Below, piece by piece: positions 11,398-22,049 of a stretch of 64,000 bases of DNA. This DNA comes from Physcia stellaris (taxonomy: Eukaryota > Ascomycota > Lecanoromycetes > Caliciales > Physciaceae). The notes under the pieces were generated by a model. That model did no database searches and had not been told where the DNA came from. It saw only the letters and a list, made by a program, of their open reading frames with translations. Where the stretch lies: contig JABSSW010000006.1 of NCBI GenBank assembly GCA_018902385.1, forward strand, positions 434,001 through 498,000. Reading direction: 5' to 3'. The translations under genes were made by a program, and so were the position numbers. Position 1 is the first letter of the stretch, and each line of letters starts with the position of its first letter.

Positions 11398-12226
11398 TCA
11401 AAAAATATCGCTAATCGCGAAAAAAAAAAGCATTGATCGAATATTCAAATCAAACTGTACAAAACACAAAATGTCGACAATGTCGCTATGTTCAAATTCA
11501 AAAAAAACTTGATGAAAATTGCTGTTTGACTTGAATTTGATGAAAAAAATCGCAAAACTTTGAAAAAAAATAATAAAAAAAAAATGTTCGATGCACGTAT
11601 TGAAAACGACAATCATGATAATGCAATCGAGTAATGCATATAAAAATTGCGATTTTTTAATTAATTTTTAACGTGCTTTTTGAAAAATGAAATTTATCAA
11701 CAAAATAAAAAAAAGTTCGACGAACAAACACGACAAAACGATGCAAAAAAAAATGCAATCGAAATCATACGTCGAACAGCAAATTTCGAATTTGCGCAAC
11801 AATCGATGAATTTTCAATGTCAAAATTTGTCAAAATTTGTTAATTTCATTAATGATTCATTTTAAATGCAAAACGATAACGACATTGAACGCGTGCAAAA
11901 CGCAATAAAAAAATATTTGTATTCAATGATGAAATTGATTGCGCAACGCGTTCTTTATGACGATATGAAAATTCGCGCATTGAAAACGACGAATTTTGTT
12001 GACGCGATGAAAAAAATGCGAAAAACAATTAATGATTTTGTTTTTTCGCACAATGCGAAAAATCGAAATATTAAAATCGATTTTTTCAATGCGATCAAAA
12101 AAAAAAAAATGCAAAAAGCGACGACGATGACGAAAAAAAAAACAACGTGAAAAAATTCGATGACGAAAACGAGTTCGAAAACAACGAAAATACGAACGAT
12201 AAAAATTTCATAATGTTCGATTTCTA
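11398..12226 (+). pseudogene. Unknown plus-strand gene, module copy 1
   Basis: Plus-strand frames at 11680-11865 and 11866-12150 follow a paired-heptamer motif at 11618. A shorter coding-like stretch before it ends MFDARIENDNHDNAIE, near 11583-11632. The best-kept part reads IERVQNAIKKYLYSMMKLIA and continues as a helical, Lys-rich region, ending in a very acidic DDDDEKKNN-type tail. The gene starts back to back with the minus-strand gene, so a shared divergent promoter near 11396 is possible. No known domain is recognised. It would suit a small nucleic-acid- or chromatin-associated protein, but I cannot assign a function. Confidence 0.5.
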
Positions 12227-12370
12227 AATTGATTAAATAACGAAAATGCATTATCATCATGCATTATCATTTAATTTTCAATTCACGTATGACAAATATT
12301 GATATGAAAAACAATTCAAACACGAATTCAAATTATGTAAATTAATTATTTAACAAAAATAACATTGTGT

Positions 12371-14455
12371 TTAAATGATTGAAACATTGTTATTCACAAA
12401 CATTTTCAGAATTTTTCGAACAAAATGAATATTTTTCATTTGAACAATCATTCGTTTCGCATGAATCGTTTTTGCATTAATTATTTTATAAAAATTAATC
12501 AACAAAATAATGCGCAAAAATAATGCATTTGATTTATTTTCAAACATTTTTGTGACAAACGTTTCGATATTTTCTTGCAAAATTTCAAAAATCGATGTTT
12601 GAATTTTGACATTTTTTTTATGTTTTGCATCATTTTTTCACAAATTTCACGAACGATTTTTTTGCAATTAAAAAGTTCAATCGTTTTTTGAAAACGTTTG
12701 ATTTCGCGCAATGCGATCATTTCGAATTTTGTTCGTTTGTGTTTTTATTGATGTGTTAATCAATATTCGATAACGTATAATTTGAATGCATTATCGATTT
12801 GTTCGCGATTTTTTTTTTAATCAATGAATTCAAACGTTTTGCGATTGATTTTTTGTTCGATTTATTGACAAATTTGAACGCGAAAAACTTCGACGCAAAA
12901 AGTTTGAACGCAAAAAATTTGAACGCGAAAAATTTGAACGCGATCATGTTCATTTTTATTCGTTTTGTGATCGACGCTTTGTTTTTGTTCACATCAATGT
13001 CATCATTCATTTGTCGATTTGCTTTTTTCATGACGCGTGTTTCGATTTGTGAATCTGTGCATTATTTTGACGCATTATTCGATTTATTTGAAATTTAATC
13101 ATCATTTCCGAATTCAATATGAATAATGACAATATCATGAATATCGAATTTGTGAACAATTTTGATTTCATTTTCATCAAATATTTCTTCATTCGATTCA
13201 TCGTTTTCGACATTTTTTCGACTTTCAAACATTTGAAATGTTGATATTTCGAATTTTTTTTGAATGTTTTCATCTTCAACAATTGCGATGATTTGTTAAC
13301 TTATACATTATCGTCATGCATTATTCGACTTACAAAACGAAAAATCATTATGACTATTAATATCAACGATTTCATCATTTTGCGCTTTTTCAGACTTTTT
13401 ATCATTAGCAAATTCAATAGACATCTCAGCAGCGACTTTCGACTTAAACTTTCGAACAACGTTCGCAAAAACGTTTCAATTGATCGACGAAATATTGATT
13501 GAAAACGAAACAAACAATGCAATTTCTTCAACAAAACGCTTTATTATCTGTTAATTTATGCATTATTTTTTTGCATTATCATTTTTATCAATGTTCACAT
13601 TTCTCGTTGAAATATCATCAACAATATTCTCATCGTTTTCATTCATCGTCATAACAATAGCAGTTGTTGATTGAACGTTTTGAAAATTTTTAAATTTTGA
13701 ATGAACGTCGAAATATTCTAAATTTCGTTAATTTATGCATTATTCTCATGCATTATTTTATTTATCTAATGTTGCTACAAATGAAAATTTAATAAAAATG
13801 TCATTGATTACAAAGTTAAACATGCGATGAATCGATTGCTGTTTATCAATCAATAAATTCATTTTTTCGCGATACAGATTTGCATTATTTGCAAACGTTG
13901 CGAAAATATCGATGCAATCGTGTTGAATGTTTGATTAGATTTTTTGCATCGAAATATTGCTTTTAATTTCGACGTTTAAATTTTTTCGATAAGCGCAACA
14001 ATCGCGTGTCGACAATTTTCGATCGATTTTTTATAACACTTTCAATTTTCTTTTTCTCGATACTGATAAATCACTTGTCAAATCTGATTATTTTCGTGTG
14101 TAATATTCGTTATTTTTCGTTTCAAAATTGAATGCATGATCATATCGCATTATCGATGTTAATCAATTTCATTGCACACAAGTTCACAAACTTGACGAAT
14201 AAACATTAATTTGAATTTTCAAATTTGATTCATTTTTCGTTTTCAAATATGATTCAACTGTTTATCGCAACACGTTTGTTGATGAACTCAATCACAAATT
14301 TGTTTTCAATTTTATCGATTATTTGATATTGATTCATATTCGACGTACGTTCTGAACATTGTTCAAAAATGATGCATTATTTTGTCGCATTATCGTGCTG
14401 ATATTTACATTCAAAATGTTCGAATTCGCACAATTTACATTTGTTAAAATTTATT
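12371..14455 (-). pseudogene. Unknown minus-strand gene, module copy 2
   Basis: Second copy of the gene at 9331-11395. Visible pieces are 12371-12580, 12499-12720 and 12756-13031, with further segments up to about 14455. Motif pairs at 12507, 13059, 13305, 13560, 13737, 14134 and 14374 fall between pieces, at positions matching copy 1. The FAFKF-type repeat is shorter here (five units rather than seven). The FNCKKIVREICEKMMQNIKK stretch near 12600-12660 has a counterpart at 9480-9550. It is more fragmented than copy 1. Family unknown. Confidence 0.45.
12871..12945 (-). repeat. 15-bp coding minisatellite, five units
   Basis: Counterpart of 9752-9856 in the second module copy, with five units (AATTTGAACGCGAAA, CTTCGACGCAAAA, GTTTGAACGCAAAA types). 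Unit number differs between the two copies while the reading frame stays a multiple of five residues. Confidence 0.85.
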
Positions 14456-14459
14456 CGAT

Positions 14460-15283
14460 CAATTCAAAAAATATCGTTAATCGCGAAAAAAAAAAACATT
14501 GATCGAATATTCAAATCAAATTGTACAAAGCACAGAATGTCGATAATGTCGCTGTGATCAAATTCAAAAAAAATTTAATGAAAATTGTTGTTTGACTTGA
14601 ATTTGATGAAAAAAATCGTAAAACTTTGAAAAAAAATGACAAAAAAAAAATGTTCGATGCTCGTATTGAAAACGACAATCATGATAATGCAATCGAATAA
14701 TGCATATAAAAATTGCGATTTCTAATTAATTTTTAACGTGTTTTTTGAAAAATGAAATTTATTAACAAAACAAAAAAAAACTCGACGAACAAACACGACA
14801 AAACGATGTCAAAAAAAATGCAATCGAAATCATACGTCAAACAGTTAATTTCGAATTTTCGCAACAATCAATGAATACTGAATATCAAAATTTGTTGATT
14901 TCATTGATGATTCATTTCAGTTTCAAAACGATAAAAACATTGAACGAACGCAAAACGCAATAAAAAAATATCTGTATTCAATGACGAAATTGATTGCGCA
15001 ACGCGTTCTTTATGATGATAAAAAAATTCGCGCATTGAAAACGACGAGTTTTGTTGACGCGATGAAAAAAATGCGAAAAACAATTAAAAATCTTGCTTTT
15101 TCGCACAATGCGAAAAATCGAAATATTAAAATCGAATTTTCCAATGCGATCAAGAAAGAAAAAAATGCAAAAAACGACGACGATGACGAAAAAAAAAACA
15201 ACGTGAAAAATTCCGATGACGAAAACGAATTCGAAATCAGCGAAAATACGAACGATGCAAATTTCATAATGTTCGATTTTTAA
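14460..15283 (+). pseudogene. Unknown plus-strand gene, module copy 2
   Basis: Best-preserved version of the plus-strand module gene. The frame from about 14930 to 15283 runs through YLYSMTKLIAQRVLYDDKK, ALKTTSFVDAMKKMRKTIKN and HNAKNRNIKIEFSNAIKKEK. It ends in an acidic tail (NDDDDEKK, then SDDENEFEISENTND) and stops at 15283, shortly before a motif pair at 15304. The length after the last intron-like gap is about 115 residues. The pattern is basic helices followed by an acidic tail, with no signal peptide or membrane segment. I do not recognise the family. Confidence 0.5.
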
Positions 15284-15479
15284 TTTGATTAGATAACGAA
15301 AATGCATTATCATCATGCATTATCACTTGTTTGTGAATAATGATCAATTTTTTTTTTTTTTTCAAATTGCATTATCAAAACTCATTATTCATTATTCATG
15401 TCTGAAATTTCTTTCAGTATTTTCTTCTTTTCAGTAGAGTCTGTAAAAATAAAATCTATTTTTATTATTTTCTATCAAT

Positions 15480-15720
15480 AGTATTTCAAGTCAAATCAAG
15501 TTTTTCAAATCAAATTTCAAGTTCAAGAAAAAAGTTTGATTTGACGTCAAAACAAACTTCAAATCGAATATATCGATTTGAGTTTGAGCTTGACACTAAA
15601 ATCAAAAACTTGAATTTGACGTCAAAACAAGCTTCAAGCTCTACATTTCAAACTTGATTCGATTTTTTCGAGTCAAATTCTTGATTTTTTTCAAGTTCTT
15701 GACTCGACGCGATCAGTCTA
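15480..15720. repeat. Right subterminal repeat block of the hAT-like element
   Basis: Dense CAAGTT, CTTGA and TTTGAGTTTGAGCTTGA words match the block at 3290-3480. The longest shared run is TTTGAGTTTGAGCTTGA-like. The right end of the element probably falls between 15715 and 15730; I could not identify the target duplication. Confidence 0.6.
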
Positions 15721-18700
15721 ATTAAATCAACAAAATTTTTTTACGTCAAAAAAAACATCATATCAGAAATATCTGAACAGTGATCGAATCAATAATTTCG
15801 TCGTTGAATCAAAATCAAATTTTTGATCATCAATATTCGAAACATTTTTCTTTTTCGAGAATCTTTCGAAAATTCTATTTACATTCTTAGTAAAACGATT
15901 TTTTTTTCAGTTTTTGCGATCAATTCAATATCAATTTTTCAGAATTTTTCATCGAAGATTACGACATCAAAAATCTAATCATTACATCAAAAATTCTCGA
16001 TCGAATTCGAATCATTTATTTTTTTCGAGAATTTTTCAGAATTTTATTTATTTTATCAGTAATTTCATCGTTTTCTTTTATTTGCTCGATAGCTTCAATA
16101 CTCAATCAAAAAGTTTCGAAATTGACTCAAATATCAAGTCAAAAAGTTCACATATTTCGATTCAACATTACGTCAACATCGAAATTATTTTTTTTGTTTG
16201 AAAGTTCGTTCGAAAACATATTCATCGATTTATCAATTCAATGTCATTTTTTTACTTCGATGATAAATTCGATATTCAGTCAGAAAATCAATATCATTTC
16301 GAGTTTAAAAATTTTCAATATTCACATTGTTTCAATATCGAAATCATCTATTTTTTTGAAAAACATTGCGAAATTATATTTGTTTTTTTCAATGAACGAT
16401 CATATTTTTTGATTTCAACGATAATTTCAATATCGATTTCAAGAATCGTTCGAATTTTCATCAGCATCAAATATTGCAATCATTTTTTTCATTCGAGAAT
16501 TTTTCGATATTTTATTTATTTATTTAACAAATCAACATTTGTTTTTTGTTTCATTGTTAAATTCAATATCAAGTCTTCAACGTCTAAAATTTTCTAGTGA
16601 AATTTTTCGTCGCATTCGATATCAACATCATCTGAAATGTTTGAAAATATTCAAAAATCACATTTGTTTGTTTAGCAAATCGATTTTGATTTTCAGTTTC
16701 TGCGATAAAGTCAATATCATTTCAATTCAGAAAATTCATATCGATTTTTAAAATTTTTTCAATATTCAGTATTTTCATCAGTTCGTTCGCTCGAAAATCA
16801 ATTCGAAAACGTATTTATTTTCTTATCAATCGATTGTTTCTTTTCAGTTTTCACGATGATTTCAATGATTCAACATATCGATATTTTTTATTCAGAATTC
16901 ATTTTTGAAAATTTGAATGTTGAATTGTTCAATGAAATCGTGAATTTTTTGCAACATTTTCAACAATGTCGAAATCAATATTCGAAATCAAATATGCTCG
17001 AATGATTATCAACATGTTTCGAAAAATTTGTTCTCGAATGATTTAACGATCAATCGAAATTTATTTCTTGTATGAATTCGATATAGTTTTGACGAATGCA
17101 TTTTTTTTCAAACAAAACAATAATTCATCTTTTTCAATTTTTGCATTCGAGTCAACGTGCGAAACTTTCGAAAATTCAACAAATTCTATTTTGATCGTTT
17201 CGATTGTTTCGTTTATTTCGTCAAAAAAACAACAGAAATTGAAGATTTCAATTTCAAAATGTTGTCAATAATGTCAGTCAGATTACGAGAATTATTATTC
17301 GCATCGTTTTCAATATTTTTCATGTAATGTTCGAAATCAGCAAACATACGAATCAACTTTGCAATTTTTTGAAAAAAAAATTTGCGAAACTTTCGAAAAT
17401 TTAACAATTTTTGTTTTGATTATTTCGTCTGTTTCGTCTGCTCAACAGAAATTAAATGCTTTGAAAATCGCGAAAAAAACTAAATTCAACGCAGTCAAAA
17501 ATGTTAAACGAATCAAATCAAAAACTTTGAAAACAAAAAAAGTTGCAAAATCAACATCAACATTTCGAGATATCGATATTTTCGACTCAACTTTTACATG
17601 TGAAAATCGACAATTCAGCGAATTCGTGAAGTTCTTGCAACATTTTCAACAATGTCAAAGTTTGTATCGAAAATCAAATCTGTTCATGTTGTTGTTTATT
17701 TGTTTTTGAAATTTTGCTTTCGATATCTGATTTGTTAAACAAACAATCATGAAATCAACATCACTAAATGAATGAATTGAAATTTTACGAGTCGATTTCG
17801 CGAATGTCTCATTTGCAAAAGTTCAAAAAATCATCTGCATACGTGACGATTCAAATTTCGATTTCAAGAAAAGATTTCGTCAACATGTACGTAATCAACA
17901 TGCGAAAAAACGAATCAACAATTCGAATCTCATGATCAATGCAATCAAATTAACATGCGAAATCGTCGAAAAGTCAACGATTATCGATTTGTTCGATTCG
18001 TTTGCTTTGCAAAAATCGTTTGTTTTCTTTGCAACATCACGAAAACACGTATCGAAATCTGAAATGATTTTCGAAACGATTATTTTATCAACGAGTTCGA
18101 TTTTTTCGATTGCGACAATCAATAATGCATTACAATCGATGAAGAACGAGTCAATTCAATGTTTTTTTGTTTCGCGAATTTCATTTTCAACACTCGAATC
18201 AAAAGATCAAAAAATTCAAATTTCGAAACTCGTCAAAAATTCTCATTTCTCGATCAATGCAATCAATTTAGTATGTGAAGCAATGAAGATGTCGATAGTT
18301 GCATGTTCGTTTGTTTCGCAGAAATTCGATATCTTTATTGCAACATCAAAACAAAAATTCGAATCTGTCATGATTTTCGAAATCATCATTGCATCAGAAA
18401 ATTTATTTTTTTCATTCATTGCACTCGAAACTGTATCAGATTCGACAAAAAACACGTCAATTCAATGTTCATTTATTTCGTCGAAATCATCGTTTTCTCA
18501 AACGATCGAATCAGAATTTCAAGAAATTTCTGTTTGAAAATTTTCAGAATTTTGTTCATTTCTTTCAATCGATATAGTCAAGTCAATATGTGAAAGCAAA
18601 AAAAATTCAATTGTTATTTGTTCATTTGTTTCGTTTGTTTCGCAAATATCATTTATTTATTTTTTCAATTTTCAAAAAACGTTGTTACAGATGTCGAATC

Positions 18701-20035
18701 AATATTTTGTCAATTCAAAAGCATTATTTTCAATTTCATTCGTTTGATAAAACATTACGTCATCGATTAAAACAACAATTCGTTCGTCGTGCACATCAAC
18801 AAGAGCAAGAAATTCAAAAGCAAACAGAAATTGAAAAAACTATTAATCGATCAATTTCATCAGTTTGTTTGAATTTTTCGATTGCGACATCTGAAATCAA
18901 GTCGAAATCAACGAAAAAATCAACAACATGTCGACGTTGCAACAAAATATTCAATTTCAATAACAAATTTCACAAGCATGTACGCGAACATTATGTTCGA
19001 AAATTCGTCAAAAGTTTGAATTTTCGAATTTTCACATCAGAATTCACATACAAAATCATTGAAAAGTCAGCAAACATTCGTCTGTTTGTTTCGTTTATTT
19101 CGCAAAAATCATTTATTTTCTTTGCAACATCAAGAAGTCAGAAATTTTGATTTTCAACAATTTTTGAATCAGTCATCGCATCGACGCGTTCGAATCTCTC
19201 GATTGCATTATACAAAATCAATTCAAAGTCGATGAAGAGCGCAATCGTTAATTGTTCATTCATTTTTTCATCTATTTCATCGTATACATCAGTTCGAAAA
19301 CATCAAAAATTTTACATTCAGAAATTTTATTTGATTATGAATGATTTGCATCGCATGTTTGTTGAAAAATTTACATCATTTGATTTGCAACAACATCAAA
19401 ATCGTTGTCGTTTTTCGCAAAATTTTGATTTTCGTTAATTCGATCGATCACGTTCAATTTTTTCAAAAAAGTTTTATTTCACGATCGAAAATTTGTTCGA
19501 GATGTTCGATGAGAAATTCAGAAGAAAAAGTTTGTTTTCAGATCAAAATAACGTTTTTTTTCGAGAATTTTTTTCAGAACAGTCGCAAATGACGATCTAT
19601 TTCAAGTTTACAATCATTCAGAAATCGTCGATTAGTCAAGATTCGAAAAGTTCAAAATCGAAAAGTTTGAATCAACACAAATTTGCGAAATCAATTCGCA
19701 TTGTTTTCAGCAAAAATTTGTTTGAAAAATTGATCAATTTATTGTACAAATCGACAGATGTTTTTTGCGTCAAAAACAGATTTTTGCAAATTTTAGATTT
19801 TTACAAATCGAAATTTTCGAAGTTTCGTGTTTTTGTAAAAATTTCTTTTTTAATTTTCGTATTTTTTCGTTTTTTTTCGATTTTTTTTCTTGTTTTCGCA
19901 TTCGTTTCGATCGTTTCAATTACAAAAACGAATTGCGTTAACGTTTACGAACAAATCGTTTCGATCATTGATCGTGTCATTCAATAAGAATAATGAATTT
20001 GTCGTTTCGAAACGAAATTAAGAAAAGACGAAAAA

Positions 20036-20515
20036 TAAACGTTTACATTAATGTTTTATTATTTCGTCGAAACTATTTATAAAATTCGCAAGAATTATTT
20101 ATTTTTCAGAAAATTTATTTCATACACGTTTTATTAAATGAATTGTACACATCGATTATTGCATGCATTCAAATATCGATGCGTTAATCGTTGTTACGTT
20201 GATTTTATTAATGTGATGAAATTGTTTGTTTCACGATATAATCGATTTGAAATTTTCGAAAATTTTCATTGTTTGTTTATTAATTGTCGTCGAAATTACT
20301 CGTAAAAAATTGTATGAATTGATCATTTTTCAAAAAATTCATTACATTCACGTTTTGTTGAATGCAATGTACACATCAATTTTCGCATATGCGTAAATAT
20401 CAATGCATTAAACGTTGTTGCGAAAATTTTATCAACATGACGAAATTGTTCGTCTCATCGTATAATCGATTTGATGTTGCAAAAATTCAACATTTACATT
20501 AATGCGAAACATTTA
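20036..20515 (+). repeat. 3'-block repeat, two ~230-bp units
   Basis: Two related units (about 20040-20270 and 20280-20500) share TGTACACATC, AATATC(A/G)ATGC, GAAATTGTTTGTTTCACGA-like and ATAATCGATTTGA words. Related blocks lie at 38240-38720 and, reversed, at 56480-56700. The flanks at 20036 and 20505 share CATTTACATTAATG-like sequence. Confidence 0.65.
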
Positions 20516-21802
20516 CATTAATATTTTCAACAAATTCAACATCAATATCGAAAATCAAATGTGTTCGATTTATTGTTCAAATGTTTTCGAAATTTTGTTT
20601 TCGCATGATTCAATAGTCAATCAAATTTCATCATCATACAGAATTTCGACAAAGATTTAACATGTGCATTTTCTATTTTCATTGAATTCGCATCGAAAAC
20701 ATTGAATCAATCATCTATTACATTTATTTTTATTTCAAATTTTTCGTCGCAATATCATTCGTGCGTTGAATATTTCGCTCATTTCTCGTCAATGAATCGT
20801 TTGTTAAAACATATTCAATTTCATTGTACGAATTCGAAAGTTATTTGCAAACATTGCGATGCAAATTTCAATTTCAAAAACAAATTTCACGAGCACATAC
20901 GCGAACATCATGTTCAAAAGTTTGTCATTTCGATTGTCACATCAAAGAACTCGAATTTTCGAATTTTCATATCAGAATTCACGTACAAAATCATGAAAAA
21001 ATCAACAATCGTTTATTCGTTTGTTTCGTCGATTTTCGTTGCAACATTTACATCGATATTTGAATCAATATTATCAAAATGTTCGCATTTTTCTATTGCG
21101 ACACTCAATATCACATCGAAATCGATGAAAAAATTATCAATCAATTCATTTACATTTACGATTTCATTTTTTCGAACATTTGTACGAAAACATCAAAAAT
21201 TTCACATTCAAAAATTTTATTTCATTATCGATGATTTGATTCGCAAATTTCATGAAAAATCTAAATCATTTGATTTACATTCGCATCGAAAATGTTTTGT
21301 TTTTTCGCAACGTTTCGACATTCGTTCATTTAATCAATCACGTTCTTTTTATCAATTATGAATCATTGTTTACTTCATGTCTGCAGTCAATCAGAAGACA
21401 TCAATTAATCAAATTTCGAAAAACTCGAATTCGAAAAGTTTTCAACAACATACGTTTGCGAAATCGATTCGCTTTGTTTCTGTTCTGTCAAAGAAATCGA
21501 TTTTTTCGTTATACAAAAAATCAGACATTTTTTACATCTCGTTGCGATCAAAATTTTCATCAAAATTCTCATTCGCATGATTTACGTTTTCGTTTACGTT
21601 TTCGTTTACGTTTTCGTCATTTTTTCGATTTCGAATTTCAAATTACGTTTGTTGCATCTGTTTCGATCATTTCAATTTTCGCAATGATTCGTTCAACTAT
21701 TCACGTTCTAGTTAACGATACTTTTCGAATCGTCGATCGATGAGAAAAATGAAAGAAATAATTAGTCGTTTCGAGACGAAATTGAAAAAAAACGAAAAAT
21801 AA

Positions 21803-21997
21803 TATGACGAACGTGCATCGAATTCAACATTTGACAAAATTAACATTTTTATTTTATCACATCGAATGACAGATTCGAGTTTCGTTTATGATCAAATTTT
21901 TTACATATGTTTTGTCAAATTTTCATGTATTTGTTTTTCATTTCGATATTTTCGTGTAATTATGTATTAATATCATATCAATGCATGACATTTCACA
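21803..21997 (+). repeat. LTR of element J
   Basis: It begins TATGACGAACGTGCATCG and ends ATTTCACA, matching the 216-bp LTRs of element I and, less closely, those of element C. A purine-rich tract sits immediately upstream, so this would be a 3' LTR. Confidence 0.65.
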
Positions 21998-22049
21998 CAT
22001 GAAAAATCACAATTTTCGTTTGTAAATTTTCGAAAATCAATCATTTGAA

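Larger units (their letters stand above)
9389..12267. repeat. Paired-heptamer motifs in module copy 1
   Basis: GCATTAT-N6-GCATTAT (or its reverse) starts at 9389 (ATAATGC orientation), 9656 (one mismatch), 9970, 10216, 10453, 10667, 11068, 11308, 11618 (ATAATGC) and 12248. All have 13-bp register. Several minus-strand copies share a longer core after the second heptamer, ATAAATTAACAAAT or close, as at 9970, 10216 and 10453. Orientation mostly follows the strand of the surrounding gene. Confidence 0.85.
9190..12290. repeat. 3.1-kb module, tandem copy 1
   Basis: This block repeats directly as 12290-15345. The copies align from a region ending TTAAATTATGTAAA(C/T)TAATTATT to the GCATTATCATCATGCATTATCA boundary. 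The offset is about 3117 bp at the left and 3056 bp at the right, so there are small length differences. Each copy has a minus-strand gene, then a plus-strand gene, and about ten paired-heptamer motifs. Identity is high in coding parts and lower elsewhere. Confidence 0.85.
12290..15345. repeat. 3.1-kb module, tandem copy 2
   Basis: Second copy of the block at 9190-12290, with the same gene order, motif positions and minisatellite. The plus-strand gene is better kept here (14940-15283), and three CCs are found here (13108, 15141, 15213), a dinucleotide that is very rare in the window. This suggests slightly different mutation histories for the two copies. Confidence 0.85.
12507..15388. repeat. 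Paired-heptamer motifs in module copy 2
   Basis: Pairs start at 12507 (ATAATGC), 13059, 13305, 13560, 13737, 14134 (one mismatch), 14374, 14694 (ATAATGC), 15304 and 15369 (one mismatch). The 6-bp spacer length is constant while its sequence varies. The AAATTAAC core follows the pairs at 13560 and 13737 on the minus strand, with a near match at 13305. Confidence 0.85.
3290..15720 (+). mobile_element. Large hAT-like DNA element with extra genes (~12.4 kb)
   Basis: Two blocks dense in CAAGTT, CTTGA, TTTGAG and TCAAAT words lie at 3290-3480 and 15480-15720. Between them are a degenerate hAT transposase (3811-6510), an unknown gene (6760-7901), an AT-rich island and a duplicated two-gene module. 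hAT elements commonly carry subterminal arrays of short transposase-binding repeats at both ends, and these blocks fit that role. A second argument for a single unit is that the paired-heptamer motif occurs from 3710 to 15388 and nowhere else in the window. I could not define exact terminal inverted repeats or the 8-bp target duplication expected of hAT, so the ends are approximate. Sequence resembling the zinc-finger element resumes just right of 15720, so the hAT probably inserted into, or next to, that element. Confidence 0.6.
15730..21997 (+). mobile_element. Zinc-finger LTR-type element J (fossil)
   Basis: Fossil of a family also present as element I (43132-61386). Plus-strand frames from 15914 to 19987 and 20702 to 21743 carry C2H2 fingers: CRRCNKIFNFNNKFHKHVRE (about 18930) and CKHCDANFNFKNKFHEHIRE (about 20845). 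A downstream block resembles IQKFYLIMNDLHRMF (about 19315) and ends near IIDRVIQ (19987). The N-terminal part shares RSNSNHLFF with element I. A purine-rich tract at 21770-21800 precedes one LTR (21803-21997). No gag, reverse transcriptase or integrase is recognisable. The ORF appears twice, split by a repeat block at 20036-20515. The left LTR is not seen and may be cut off by the hAT-like element. It is broken, with many disruptions. Confidence 0.65.
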
